Of a DNA stretch of 64,000 bases, positions 1-8,108 are shown one piece after another. The notes under the pieces are model-generated. The model made no database searches, was not told the DNA's origin, and was given only the letters and a program-made list of their open reading frames with translations. The stretch is from NCBI RefSeq assembly GCF_001038505.1, contig NZ_LDPY01000001.1, positions 1,426,001 to 1,490,000 on the forward strand. The letters are read 5' to 3'. The position numbers and the translations under genes were made by a program. The stretch's first letter is position 1, and the number at the start of each line of letters is the position of its first letter. This stretch comes from Puniceibacterium sp. IMCC21224 (GTDB lineage: Bacteria; Pseudomonadota; Alphaproteobacteria; Rhodobacterales; Rhodobacteraceae).

Positions 1-204
1 GAATGCCCGATCACCAGCATTGAAGCCAACGCGCCAGACTTCTGCTCCGGTCTTGCGCAGCATCTTGCCGAGGCGATGAAAAAATGGGCCATGTGGTCCC
101 TGAAGGAACAAAAAACAGCGTTTCTGGCCGGTTGCGTTGGTCATGTCGGGGCACTATCCACTCACTCAGAAAAGATGTGTAGCGCGCCTCTGCGACAAAA
201 TTAA
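1..204 (+). CDS. Unidentified C-terminal ORF, cut by window start
   Basis: Frame 1 is open from the first base to a TAA at 202-204, giving at least 67 residues. I do not recognise the protein. It contains the stretch AEAMKKWAMWSLKEQKTAF and has no membrane segment. In related genomes ribD usually lies just upstream of riboflavin synthase, but this tail does not look like a RibD C-terminus. It ends 51 bases before ribE. It could equally be a chance open frame; the start and any upstream sequence lie outside the window. Confidence 0.25.
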   Translation, partial: ECPITSIEANAPDFCSGLAQHLAEAMKKWAMWSLKEQKTAFLAGCVGHVGALSTHSEKMCSAPLRQN

Positions 205-255
205 GGCCGCGGGCAAAAAGTCATATTGTGTGGCAGGAAAAGGACGCAGGATCAG

Positions 256-843
256 ATGTTTACCGGGATCATCACCGATATTGGCGAAGTCCGCTCGCTT
301 GAGCAGCGCGGCGATCTCAGGTCGCGGATCGCGACCGGTTACCAGACGGGCGGCATCGACATCGGCGCGTCGATTGCCTGCAATGGCGTATGTCTGACTG
401 TGGTGGCGTTGGGCACCGACTGGTTTGATGTACAGATCAGTGCCGAGACAGTGAGCAAGACCAACCTTGGCGCCTGGTCGGTTGGCTATCGGCTGAATCT
501 GGAACGCGCTCTCAAGGTCGGGGACGAGCTGGGCGGGCATATTGTGTCTGGCCATGTCGACGGTCAGGCCGAGGTGATTTCCGTGCGCGACGAAGGCGAC
601 AGCACCCGCGTCACCCTGCGCGCGCCGCGCGCTCTGGCGCGGTTTATCGCCCCCAAGGGGTCAGTGGCGCTGAACGGTACGTCGCTGACCGTCAACGAGG
701 TCAATGATTGCGATTTTGGTATCAACTTTATCCCTCATACCAAGGTTGCGACAACCTGGGGGGATGTGCAGGAGGGCGATCTTGTGAACCTCGAAATTGA
801 TACACTGGCGCGCTATGTGGCGCGGCTGGCCGAGATGTCCTGA
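256..843 (+). CDS. ribE: Riboflavin synthase, alpha subunit
   Basis: Dismutates two molecules of 6,7-dimethyl-8-ribityllumazine into riboflavin and a pyrimidine by-product, the last step of riboflavin synthesis, in the cytoplasm. The 195-residue product has the two lumazine-binding beta-barrel repeats of the family. The first opens with the hallmark MFTGII and carries GVCLTV; the second carries NGTSLTVNEV. The ATG at 256 is chosen because MFTGII is the invariant family N-terminus and a purine-rich GGACGCAGGA lies just upstream. An in-frame upstream start would add ten residues foreign to the family. It converges on an MFS gene across a strong hairpin. Confidence 0.95.
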   Translation: MFTGIITDIGEVRSLEQRGDLRSRIATGYQTGGIDIGASIACNGVCLTVVALGTDWFDVQISAETVSKTNLGAWSVGYRLNLERALKVGDELGGHIVSGHVDGQAEVISVRDEGDSTRVTLRAPRALARFIAPKGSVALNGTSLTVNEVNDCDFGINFIPHTKVATTWGDVQEGDLVNLEIDTLARYVARLAEMS

Positions 844-845
844 CT

Positions 846-878
846 CGCCGCGTCTGAGCCTTCTGCTCAGACGCGGCG
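846..878. terminator. Bidirectional hairpin terminator between ribE and the MFS gene
   Basis: A perfect 14-bp stem (846-859 with 865-878, arm CGCCGCGTCTGAGC) closes a 5-base loop. It starts three bases after the ribE stop and overlaps the last codons and stop of the convergent MFS gene (stop at 867-869). There is no clear T run, so it may be an intrinsic stop of the GC-rich type or an RNA-stabilising 3' structure for both transcripts. Confidence 0.6.
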
Positions 879-2021
879 GCGCCGGGCCAGCCAGACATGC
901 AGGGCCAGACCACAGGCGTAGCTTAGAAATATAAATGCCAGTCCGCCACCCGGCCCGGCCAGTGCCAGCGCCGCCAACAGAACCGGGGTCCCGGCGAGGT
1001 TGCCCATATTGCCCATCTGCGCCACTGCGCCGTTGGCCAGCGCCCGGGCCGACGGCGTATCGTTCAGCTGCGGGATCGCGGCAAAGCTTGCCGCCTGCAC
1101 CAGCGCCAGCGCCCCGAACAGCAGGATCGGCGGCCAGAGCGCGCCTGGCAGGCTCCAGACCAGCAAGGTGCCAAGAGCAGAGAGCGCGAACCCCGCGATC
1201 ACCACCGGCACCGCAGGCACGACCCGCAACAGCGGCGCAACCAGCACCAGCGATACGGCGATTGACGTCAGTGGCAGTACACCCGTCAACCAGGGCGGTG
1301 CTTGCGGCCCGAGCACCATCGGCAGCACCGTCAGCAGCGACACAAAGGTCAGCGTATAGCAGAGCCAACCCAACCCCGCAGCGCCGATCCGGGGGGACTG
1401 GTAGATGGTGCCATGTTGGCGCAGGATGTCGCGCCAACCCGGCAGCGGCTGTGGTGTGGCAAGCGACCGTACTGGCAGCACCGACCAGAGCAACAGCGCC
1501 ATCAGCGCCATGTAGCCCCCATGTACCGCCAGCAGTGCCCCCGGTCCGAACTGGTCGATCAGCGGCAGGCCAAGCCACGCGGCCAGGCCATAGGCGACAC
1601 CGAAAAAACTGCTCCACAAGGTCATGGCACCGGCGCGCCAACGGTCTGGCGCCAGTTCAGCGATCAGCGTCGGAGCTGCCACGACAATCACCAGGTGCGA
1701 CAGTCCCTCGGCCAGACGGCTGAGCAAGAACACCGGTAGCGGTGGCAGCAGCGCCTGTAGCATCGACAGTGCCGCGCCCAGCATCAGTCCACTCAGCAGC
1801 ATCCGCCGATAGCCCAGCCGTGCCACGATCATCCCGGCAACGACACCGAGCAACAGTCCGACAAGGCTGAGCAGGGATACTGCAAACCCCAGACTTGCTC
1901 CGGCCTGCGGATAGATCAATGCGAGCGCTGGAAAGGCCACAGAAATCTTGGCAAATTGCCCCGCAGCCCCCAGCCCGGCCCCCCACAGCGCGAGGATCAC
2001 AAAAAACGTGGCGCGGGGCAT
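867..2021 (-). CDS. Major facilitator superfamily transporter
   Basis: A 384-residue membrane protein with about twelve hydrophobic helices in two halves. The basic cytoplasmic loop VARLGYRR after the second helix is the usual MFS motif A position. Substrate is not predictable; MFS proteins of this size are commonly drug or metabolite exporters driven by the proton gradient. The short N-terminus goes straight into the first helix and the tail ends in RRRRV. It lies 97 bases downstream of the SoxS-like thioredoxin gene on the same strand and may be cotranscribed with it. Its last codons form half of the shared terminator hairpin. Confidence 0.85.
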   Translation of the reverse strand: MPRATFFVILALWGAGLGAAGQFAKISVAFPALALIYPQAGASLGFAVSLLSLVGLLLGVVAGMIVARLGYRRMLLSGLMLGAALSMLQALLPPLPVFLLSRLAEGLSHLVIVVAAPTLIAELAPDRWRAGAMTLWSSFFGVAYGLAAWLGLPLIDQFGPGALLAVHGGYMALMALLLWSVLPVRSLATPQPLPGWRDILRQHGTIYQSPRIGAAGLGWLCYTLTFVSLLTVLPMVLGPQAPPWLTGVLPLTSIAVSLVLVAPLLRVVPAVPVVIAGFALSALGTLLVWSLPGALWPPILLFGALALVQAASFAAIPQLNDTPSARALANGAVAQMGNMGNLAGTPVLLAALALAGPGGGLAFIFLSYACGLALHVWLARRRRV

Positions 2022-2118
2022 CGAAACATCTCTTGATCTGGGGCGGATGCCGACGTCTTAGGACATCACAGTCCCAAGTGCCAGTCGTAGCGCGACCAAA
2101 GGGAAGCCCGTCACCAGA

Positions 2119-2496
2119 TCAGGATGGGGCGGGTTCAAATCCGGTGTGGTCGCGCAGCATCTGTTCCAGCAAGGACCAGAAGAAATTGTCGCCCGGATAG
2201 CCTTCGATCCGGGCCAGTTCGTGGCCATCGTCGATCAGGACGAACGTGGGAGTGAACGACACTGGCCGGTCATAGATGATGCCATCCGGCGGATCCGCAC
2301 GCAGATCGGCGCGCAGGAGAGGGGCAAAGCGACCCTCGGCGGTTTTGGGGTAGATCGGCGCGATTTCTGCATCCCAGCGGGCGCAATAGACGCAGCCGGG
2401 CTGTTCAACCATCACAAGGCGCGGATCGGCCAGCGCGGGTGTTGCGACCGCAGTCATGGCCCAAAGCATGAGGGCAGGAAAAATATGTCGGGTCAT
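2119..2496 (-). CDS. SoxS-like periplasmic thioredoxin-fold protein
   Basis: Encodes about 125 residues. An N-terminal hydrophobic signal ends in PALADP, and a thioredoxin-like active site follows in VMVEQPGCVYCARW (CxxC). The layout matches SoxS of sulfur-oxidation clusters, a periplasmic thiol-disulfide protein that keeps other Sox proteins in the right redox state. I start at the ATG at 2496 because it begins directly with the signal peptide; an in-frame ATG at 2529 adds eleven residues and has no better ribosome site. It is divergent from a CcdA/SoxV-like gene, a typical SoxS-SoxV pairing. No sox structural genes are in the window, so a general cysteine-reducing role is possible. Confidence 0.7.
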   Translation of the reverse strand: MTRHIFPALMLWAMTAVATPALADPRLVMVEQPGCVYCARWDAEIAPIYPKTAEGRFAPLLRADLRADPPDGIIYDRPVSFTPTFVLIDDGHELARIEGYPGDNFFWSLLEQMLRDHTGFEPAPS

Positions 2497-2624
2497 TCGG
2501 TAGCCTGATTGACGTATCATCATATTCATAAGTAATGTTGCGATGAGACGGGATCAAGGCCCGGCCTCCCCGTTTGCAGCTAGGCGGGCAGCCGACAGAA
2601 CCAACAGACGGAAATGGGGCGGGC

Positions 2625-3362
2625 ATGCTGGATATCACCTTTGCCGGGGCGGCGCTGGCCGGGCTACTTAGCTTTTTTACCCCATGCATTCTGCCGATGG
2701 TGCCATTTTACCTGTGCTACATGGCGGGGCTGAGCATGGCCGAGCTGCGCGACGATCACGGCCTTGCTGTCGGGGCGCAGCGGCGGCTGGTCACGCAGGC
2801 GGTGTTGTTTGCGCTGGGGGTCACGACGATCTTTGTGCTGCTGGGCATGGGGGCGACGGCGCTGGGGCGGGCCTTTGCCGATTGGCGTGAACCGCTGGGC
2901 TATGTGGCTGCGGCGGTGCTGGCAATCTTTGGCCTGCATTTCTTGGGCGTGATCCGAGTGCCAATCCTGTACCGAGAGGCCCGCGTCGAAAGCACGACCG
3001 AGCCGACGACGCTGATTGGTGCCTATGTGATGGGGCTGGCGTTTGGATTTGGCTGGACGCCGTGTGTCGGGCCTGCGCTGGCGTCGATCCTGATGATTGC
3101 CAGTGGCATGGGGGACATCGCGCGCGGCGGACTGCTGCTGGCGGTTTACGGCGCCGGAATGACGGCGCCGTTTGTCGTGGCGGCGCTGTTTTCTGGGCCG
3201 TTCCTGCGCTGGGTCGCACGGCATCGCCGGGCCATGGGGGTCGTCGAAAAAGTGATGGGCGTTATGCTGCTGATCTTTGCTATACTCATCGCGACAAATA
3301 GTATGAACCTGCTGGCAGATGCGATGCTGCGCTGGTTTCCAGGGTTCGCCGCGATAGGATGA
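2625..3362 (+). CDS. CcdA/SoxV-family transmembrane thiol-electron carrier
   Basis: A polytopic inner-membrane protein (245 residues) that moves reducing power from cytoplasmic thioredoxin to periplasmic thioredoxin-like proteins. Both pseudo-symmetrical cysteine motifs of the family are present, FFTPCILPMVPFY near the N-terminus and GWTPCVGPALAS near the middle, with about six membrane helices. I use the ATG at 2625, behind GGGGCGGG and beginning with the family-like MLDITFAGA; the frame extends upstream only through a TTG. The stop overlaps an in-frame ATG of the following thioredoxin gene, so the two are surely one operon. Size and neighbours fit SoxV better than respiratory CcdA. Confidence 0.85.
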   Translation: MLDITFAGAALAGLLSFFTPCILPMVPFYLCYMAGLSMAELRDDHGLAVGAQRRLVTQAVLFALGVTTIFVLLGMGATALGRAFADWREPLGYVAAAVLAIFGLHFLGVIRVPILYREARVESTTEPTTLIGAYVMGLAFGFGWTPCVGPALASILMIASGMGDIARGGLLLAVYGAGMTAPFVVAALFSGPFLRWVARHRRAMGVVEKVMGVMLLIFAILIATNSMNLLADAMLRWFPGFAAIG

Positions 3363-3397
3363 GGCCCGGCAAGATTTCCGACATAGGGAGAGGGTGG

Positions 3398-3994
3398 ATG
3401 AAAACTGCAATGGCACGAGGCCTGATCGGATTGGCCGCAGCGGTATGTTTGATGACGGGGGGCGCAAGAGCGGTCGAGCTGGGCGACGACGGCCTGCACA
3501 AGGCGGACTGGATGCGCGACACCTTCAAAGACCTGCGCGAGGATCTGGACGAAGCCAATGCCGAGGGCAAGCGCCTGATGCTGATCTTTGAACAGCGCGG
3601 CTGCATCTATTGCACCAAGATGCACGAAGAGGTGTTTCCGACCCCGGCGGTACATGACTACCTGAGCGAGAACTATTTTGTTGTGCAGCTAAACCTGCAT
3701 GGCGATATCGAAGTGACCGATTTCGATGGCGAAGTGCTGAGCGAAAAGGACATGGCGCGCAAGTGGCGGCTGCTCTTTACGCCGACCATGATGTTCCTGC
3801 CTCAGGAGGTTGGCGACGACCTTTCGGCGGACGAAGCGGCTGTGACGATCGTGCCCGGCGCATTCGGTGTCGGGACCACGCTGGACATGCTGACCTGGGT
3901 CAACGAAAAGCGCTATCTTCTGGACAGCGATGAAGATTTCCAACGCTACCATGCACGCCGGATTCAGGAGCGCGACAACGGCAAGACCGACTGA
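3398..3994 (+). CDS. SoxW-like periplasmic thioredoxin-family protein
   Basis: About 198 residues. A signal peptide (MKTAMARGLIGLAAAV, cleaved after GGARA) precedes a thioredoxin-like domain whose redox site is FEQRGCIYCTKM and whose cis-proline region reads LLFTPTMMF. The likely role is to take electrons from the upstream CcdA/SoxV-like carrier and pass them to periplasmic targets. The ATG at 3398 is preferred over one at 3359 because GGAGAGGGTGG lies just upstream and the signal peptide starts there; the earlier ATG overlaps the previous stop. Naming as SoxW rests on the CcdA neighbour and the CxYC-type site. Confidence 0.75.
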   Translation: MKTAMARGLIGLAAAVCLMTGGARAVELGDDGLHKADWMRDTFKDLREDLDEANAEGKRLMLIFEQRGCIYCTKMHEEVFPTPAVHDYLSENYFVVQLNLHGDIEVTDFDGEVLSEKDMARKWRLLFTPTMMFLPQEVGDDLSADEAAVTIVPGAFGVGTTLDMLTWVNEKRYLLDSDEDFQRYHARRIQERDNGKTD

Positions 3995-4053
3995 GCCGCG
4001 TGTCGCGCGCAGGCGGGGCGTCTTGACCGACGGGGTGACATTTCACAGATTTT

Positions 4054-4071
4054 GTCTCTGTACAGTGAGAC
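4054..4071. promoter_or_regulatory. Operator-like palindrome in the gap before clpP
   Basis: The 284-base gap 3995-4278 holds no gene. It contains GTCTC-N8-GAGAC with the self-complementary core CTGTACAG at 4058-4065, a form typical of TetR-family operators, and a TTGACC that could be a -35 box 26 bases upstream. No TetR gene or efflux operon adjoins it, so it may be a leftover operator or serve clpP. I could not define a convincing heat-shock promoter for clpP. Confidence 0.3.
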
Positions 4072-4278
4072 GCGGCGCGACCTTGCAGGGTTCGGCGCAA
4101 GGCCGGATTTCCTGCATGCCGCGTTGACGTCGCCTGCGCTGGGCGGCATCCTGCCCGCATTCTAGCGCCGTCACCCAAACCCTAATTCCCCGCCAGCCCT
4201 TGCAGCCCCCCAAGGCCGATACTAAGACTCAGGTAAGACCTTTTCGGTAAGACGACGACAACAACAGGCAGGCGGATT

Positions 4279-4908
4279 ATGAGAGACCCAGTTGAAACCT
4301 ACATGAACCTCGTGCCCATGGTGGTCGAACAGACCAGCCGTGGCGAGCGGGCTTACGACATCTTCTCGCGCCTGTTGAAGGAGCGGATCATTTTCATCAA
4401 CGGCCCGATCCATGACGGGATGAGCCATCTGATCGTGGCCCAGCTACTGCACCTTGAGGCAGAAAATCCGAGCAAGGAAATCAGCCTTTATATCAACTCG
4501 CCCGGTGGCGTAGTGACCAGCGGTCTGTCGATCTACGACACCATGCAGTACATCAAACCCAAGGTCAGCACGCTCTGCATTGGGCAGGCGGCGTCGATGG
4601 GGTCCGTGCTGCTGGCAGGTGGTGAGGCAGGGATGCGTTTCTCGCTGCCCAACAGCCGGATCATGGTTCACCAACCCTCGGGTGGGTATCAGGGCCAGGC
4701 GTCGGACATCATGATTCATGCGGCTGAAACTCAAAAGCTCAAGGATCGGTTGTACGATATTTACGTCAGACACACCGGCCAGACCAAGAAAGCTGTCGAA
4801 AAGGCGCTGGACCGCGACAACTTTATGTCCCCCGAAGAAGCCAAGGAATGGGGCCACATCGACGAGATCGTGACCAGCCGGGCCAAGGCTGAAGAAGACG
4901 CGTCCTAA
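4279..4908 (+). CDS. clpP: ATP-dependent Clp protease proteolytic subunit
   Basis: Serine peptidase that forms the double-heptamer chamber of the ClpXP and ClpAP proteases and degrades ssrA-tagged and regulatory proteins. All three catalytic residues are visible: Ser106 in GQAASMG, His131 in MVHQPSGG and Asp180 in LDRDNF. Each is offset by nine from the mature E. coli numbering, which suggests a short propeptide. The full length is 209 residues. The gene stands alone with a 284-base leader and is followed by clpX after 155 bases, the usual alphaproteobacterial pair. Confidence 0.97.
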   Translation: MRDPVETYMNLVPMVVEQTSRGERAYDIFSRLLKERIIFINGPIHDGMSHLIVAQLLHLEAENPSKEISLYINSPGGVVTSGLSIYDTMQYIKPKVSTLCIGQAASMGSVLLAGGEAGMRFSLPNSRIMVHQPSGGYQGQASDIMIHAAETQKLKDRLYDIYVRHTGQTKKAVEKALDRDNFMSPEEAKEWGHIDEIVTSRAKAEEDAS

Positions 4909-5063
4909 GTTTCTGCTGCGCCGCCGGGACAGGTGCCCGGTGGCGCATTTTGCGATTGTGGCCGGGGTGGCCCTGTCCTAAGCTTGGACGATTAAGTGGC
5001 CAGGACGGTCGCTGCGGGGCTGGAATGGCCCTTGCGACACGATCTGGACAAGAAAGGTGCGAA

Positions 5064-6329
5064 ATGGCGACGAACTCTGGCGGTGACAGCAAGAATACAC
5101 TCTATTGCAGCTTCTGCGGCAAGAGCCAGCATGAGGTGCGCAAGCTGATCGCGGGCCCGACGGTGTTCATCTGCGACGAATGCGTAGAGCTTTGCATGGA
5201 TATCATCCGCGAAGAAACCAAGGGATCTGGACTGAAATCCGCCGACGGGGTGCCGACTCCGCGCGAGATATGTCAGGTTCTGGACGATTATGTGATTGGC
5301 CAGATGATGGCCAAGCGTGTGCTGTCGGTTGCGGTGCACAACCATTACAAACGGCTGAACCACAGCGCCAAGACCAACGATATCGAACTGTCGAAATCCA
5401 ACATTTTGCTGATCGGCCCAACCGGGTGCGGCAAGACGCTGCTTGCGCAGACCTTGGCGCGGATTCTGGATGTGCCGTTTACCATGGCCGATGCGACCAC
5501 CCTGACTGAGGCCGGATATGTCGGGGAAGACGTCGAGAACATCATCCTCAAGCTGTTGCAGTCGTCTGAATACAATGTCGAACGCGCGCAGCGCGGCATC
5601 GTCTATATTGACGAGGTCGACAAGATTACCCGCAAGTCCGAAAACCCGTCGATCACCCGCGACGTGTCGGGCGAAGGTGTGCAGCAGGCGCTGCTCAAGC
5701 TGATGGAAGGCACCGTGGCGAGTGTCCCGCCGCAGGGGGGGCGCAAACATCCGCAGCAGGAATTCCTGCAGGTCGACACCACGAATATCCTGTTCATCTG
5801 CGGCGGTGCCTTTGCTGGTCTCGATCGGATCATCTCGCAGCGCGGAAAAGGCTCGGCAATGGGCTTTGGCGCGGATGTCCGTGACTTGGACTCCCGCGGC
5901 GTGGGCGAAGTGTTCAAGGAACTCGAACCCGAGGATCTGCTCAAGTTCGGCCTGATACCGGAATTTGTCGGTCGTCTGCCAGTTCTCGCCACACTTGAAG
6001 ATCTGGATGAGGATGCGCTGGTCACTATCCTGACCCAGCCCAAGAACGCGCTGGTCAAGCAATATCAGCGCCTGTTCGAGATGGAAGATACCGCGCTGAC
6101 CTTTACCGACGATGCGCTGACCGCGATTGCCAAACGGGCGATTGCGCGCAAGACCGGGGCACGTGGTCTGCGCTCGATCCTCGAAGCGATCCTGTTGGAA
6201 ACGATGTTCGAACTGCCCGGCATGGACGAAGTGACCGAGGTTGTGGTGAACGAAGAGGCGGTGAACTCGGACGCGAAACCACTGATGATCTACGCCGACC
6301 AAAAGAAAGAGCCGGCCAGCGCAGGCTAA
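5064..6329 (+). CDS. clpX: ATP-dependent Clp protease ATP-binding subunit
   Basis: AAA+ unfoldase that recognises substrates and threads them into ClpP. At 421 residues it has the family length. An N-terminal zinc-binding domain carries Cys15, Cys18, Cys37 and Cys40. It is followed by Walker A GPTGCGKT, pore loop GYVGED, Walker [10 protein letters not shown] and a C-terminal small domain. The start is the ATG at 5064 behind AAGAAAGG; the frame stays open upstream for 38 codons but those residues are not ClpX-like. A classical terminator follows the gene. Confidence 0.97.
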   Translation: MATNSGGDSKNTLYCSFCGKSQHEVRKLIAGPTVFICDECVELCMDIIREETKGSGLKSADGVPTPREICQVLDDYVIGQMMAKRVLSVAVHNHYKRLNHSAKTNDIELSKSNILLIGPTGCGKTLLAQTLARILDVPFTMADATTLTEAGYVGEDVENIILKLLQSSEYNVERAQRGIVYIDEVDKITRKSENPSITRDVSGEGVQQALLKLMEGTVASVPPQGGRKHPQQEFLQVDTTNILFICGGAFAGLDRIISQRGKGSAMGFGADVRDLDSRGVGEVFKELEPEDLLKFGLIPEFVGRLPVLATLEDLDEDALVTILTQPKNALVKQYQRLFEMEDTALTFTDDALTAIAKRAIARKTGARGLRSILEAILLETMFELPGMDEVTEVVVNEEAVNSDAKPLMIYADQKKEPASAG

Positions 6330-6357
6330 GCTCCCTGTGCGAACGACGGCGTGAACA

Positions 6358-6382
6358 GGGCGGGGGGAATCCCGCCCTTTTT
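6358..6382 (+). terminator. Intrinsic terminator after clpX
   Basis: Stem GGGCGGG (6358-6364) pairs with CCCGCCC (6371-6377) over a six-base loop and is followed at once by TTTTT (6378-6382). It lies 28 bases after the clpX stop, separating clpX from the RidA-family gene. Confidence 0.8.
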
Positions 6383-6460
6383 GTATGCTTGGTGGAACTG
6401 GGACGTTGACAGCCGCACTTGTTTTGCGCTGATAGCGGTAAATCATCAGAGGTGCGATCC

Positions 6461-6823
6461 ATGACCATCAAACGTATCTATTCCGGCAGTCAGTTCGAGG
6501 AAAAGATCGGCTATGCCCGCGCCGTGGTTGCGGGCGGCTTTGTGCATGTGGCCGGTACAGTGGGACAGGGCGATACGGTCGAAGAGCAATGCCAGACCGC
6601 GCTGGGCATTATCGCCTCGGCACTGCGCCAGGCGGGCGCGACGTTTTCCGATGCGGTGCGGGTGACCTATTATCTGCCTGATGCCGCCGAGTTCGAGGCG
6701 TGCTGGCCAATCCTCAAGCAGACCTTTGGTGATGCCCCACCGGCTGCGACAATGGTGGAATGCAACCTTATTGATCCGAAATACCGCATTGAGATTGAAC
6801 TGACCGCGCTGACACCGGTCTGA
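6461..6823 (+). CDS. RidA (YjgF/YER057c/UK114) family protein
   Basis: A 120-residue single-domain protein of the RidA superfamily, which hydrolyses reactive enamine/imine intermediates to ketoacids in the cytoplasm. The C-terminal signature region is recognisable in [19 protein letters not shown], with an arginine near the usual substrate-carboxylate-binding position. The HVAGTVGQG strand near residue 29 is also typical. It differs from canonical RidA (no IGPYSQA stretch), so it probably belongs to one of the other subfamilies whose substrate is unknown. The start at 6461 has AGAGGTG upstream. It follows the clpX terminator. Confidence 0.8.
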   Translation: MTIKRIYSGSQFEEKIGYARAVVAGGFVHVAGTVGQGDTVEEQCQTALGIIASALRQAGATFSDAVRVTYYLPDAAEFEACWPILKQTFGDAPPAATMVECNLIDPKYRIEIELTALTPV

Positions 6824-6902
6824 AACGCTGGTCTGTCGCTCGGGTGTGCTGGACCTTGTACAGCCGATGGGCCATACAGGCAGACAACAAAAGGAGTCGT
6901 CC

Positions 6903-7286
6903 ATGGGCATTCTGAACACGCTTCTGCGCGCCGTTACCTGGTGGAACGGGCAGACACTGAATACGCAATGGTACACCCGGCGCCACGGCGAAAAAGTGGG
7001 TGAGGATACACAGGGCAACATCTTTTATCAAACCAGTGATGGCAAACGCCGCTGGGTGATTTTCAACGGCGAGAACGAGGCGACGCGCGTTGGTGCGGAA
7101 TGGCATGGCTGGCTGCACCACACCTATCAGGAACCGCCGACCGAACGCCCGTTGGCCCACAAGTCTTGGGAAAAGCCGCATCAGGAAAACCTGACCGGCA
7201 CCGCGCTGGCATATGCCCCGGCCGGGTCCTTACGTCGTATGGATCCAAAACCACGCAGCGATTACGAGGCCTGGAGCCCGGAATAA
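6903..7286 (+). CDS. NADH dehydrogenase (complex I) NDUFA12-type accessory subunit
   Basis: A 127-residue homologue of the mitochondrial NDUFA12/B17.2 subunit, a peripheral accessory part of respiratory complex I in alphaproteobacteria. Recognisable features are [16 protein letters not shown] at the N-terminus, RRWVIFNG in the middle, the WHGWLHH stretch and the proline-rich tail ending YEAWSPE. The start has a good ribosome site (AAAAGGAG, 8 bases). The main nuo operon is elsewhere. The linkage NDUFA12, mlaD, DUF2155, aat, accC, accB is common in this bacterial class. Confidence 0.92.
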   Translation: MGILNTLLRAVTWWNGQTLNTQWYTRRHGEKVGEDTQGNIFYQTSDGKRRWVIFNGENEATRVGAEWHGWLHHTYQEPPTERPLAHKSWEKPHQENLTGTALAYAPAGSLRRMDPKPRSDYEAWSPE

Positions 7287-7290
7287 CGCC

Positions 7291-7740
7291 ATGACCGAGC
7301 ACACCACAGAGATCCTTGTGGGGGGGGCGGTTCTGGCAGCCGCGTTCGCCTTTGGGGTCTTTACCGTCCAAGTGGCTGGAATTGGCGTCAGGTCCGAAGG
7401 ATATCCACTGACCGCAAGCTTTCGTTCACTTGAGGGCATATCCGTTGGGACCGATGTTCGGCTGGCAGGGGTCCGGGTTGGAACGGTGACCGGGGTAGAG
7501 CTGAACCCTGAAACCTATCGCGCCGAAACCGTGGTGCGGATCAACGGTGACATCAAAATTCCCGACGATTCCGCGATCGTGATCGCGTCCGAGGGTCTTC
7601 TGGGGGGGAACTTTGTCGAAATCTCGCCCGGTGGGTCGCCGTTTTTCTATGAAGCGGGGGCAGAAGTTCTGGACACGCAGGGCGCAGTCAGCCTGATGTC
7701 GCTGCTGATGAAATTTGTGGGCGGGCAGGCGGGCCAATGA
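7291..7740 (+). CDS. MlaD-like lipid-transport substrate-binding protein
   Basis: A 149-residue periplasmic protein anchored by one N-terminal helix (about residues 7-28), followed by a single MCE/MlaD domain (YPLTASFRSLEGISVGTDVRLAGVRVGTV). In the Mla pathway MlaD forms a hexameric ring on the MlaFEDB ABC complex that shuttles phospholipids between the membranes. The partner mlaF/E genes are not here. The start four bases after the NDUFA12 stop and the ATGA overlap with the next gene indicate one transcript. Confidence 0.88.
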   Translation: MTEHTTEILVGGAVLAAAFAFGVFTVQVAGIGVRSEGYPLTASFRSLEGISVGTDVRLAGVRVGTVTGVELNPETYRAETVVRINGDIKIPDDSAIVIASEGLLGGNFVEISPGGSPFFYEAGAEVLDTQGAVSLMSLLMKFVGGQAGQ

Positions 7741-8108
7741 TCCGAAATATTCTATGGTGTTGTGCCACAGCTTTGGGGCTGTCGGCGGCTGTGGTCGGCG
7801 CGCAAGAGGCGGTGACTGACAGTTCAGGCGCAGTGCTGCGTACGTTGGACAAGCTGAACGGAACGGTGCGGGATCTGGATCTGTCCAAAGGGCAGGCACA
7901 GGCGCTGGGACGCATCGAAGTTGAATTGGACGATTGCCGCTACCCCGAAGGCAACCCTTCGGGGGATGCCTACGCCTTTTTGACCATCCGCGAGGTTGGC
8001 GTTGCTCAGCCAATATTCCGCGGGTGGATGGTTGCTTCGGCCCCGGCGTTGAACGCACTGGATCATCCGCGTTACGATGTCTGGGTGCTGCGCTGCAAGA
8101 CCTCTTGA
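7737..8108 (+). CDS. DUF2155 family secreted protein
   Basis: A 123-residue protein with a signal peptide (about residues 1-22, ending VVGAQ) and a compact domain holding the characteristic ELDDCRYP, AFLTIRE and PIFRGWMVASAPALNALDHP stretches. It ends with a second cysteine in VLRCKTS that could pair with the earlier one. Its function is unknown; the family sits next to complex I NDUFA12 and mlaD in alphaproteobacteria. The start overlaps the mlaD stop (ATGA). The last 37 bases are also the end of aat on the opposite strand. Confidence 0.88.
   Translation: MIRNILWCCATALGLSAAVVGAQEAVTDSSGAVLRTLDKLNGTVRDLDLSKGQAQALGRIEVELDDCRYPEGNPSGDAYAFLTIREVGVAQPIFRGWMVASAPALNALDHPRYDVWVLRCKTS

Noticed and set aside
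661..1641. Long minus-strand frame across ribE and the MFS gene
   Set aside because: It is in another frame from the MFS gene, spans a terminator and has no recognisable protein.
2125..2160. A T-loop-like stretch (GGGTTCAAATCC) suggesting a tRNA
   Set aside because: It is inside the SoxS-like gene and no acceptor, D or anticodon stems can be folded around it.
4198..4226. Sigma-32 or sigma-70 promoter before clpP (TTGCAG ... GATACT)
   Set aside because: The spacing between the boxes is only about 12-14 bases, too short for a confident call.
4992..6446. Long antisense open frame (484 codons) opposite clpX
   Set aside because: It mirrors clpX codon bias, has no family match or ribosome site, and overlaps a certain gene completely.
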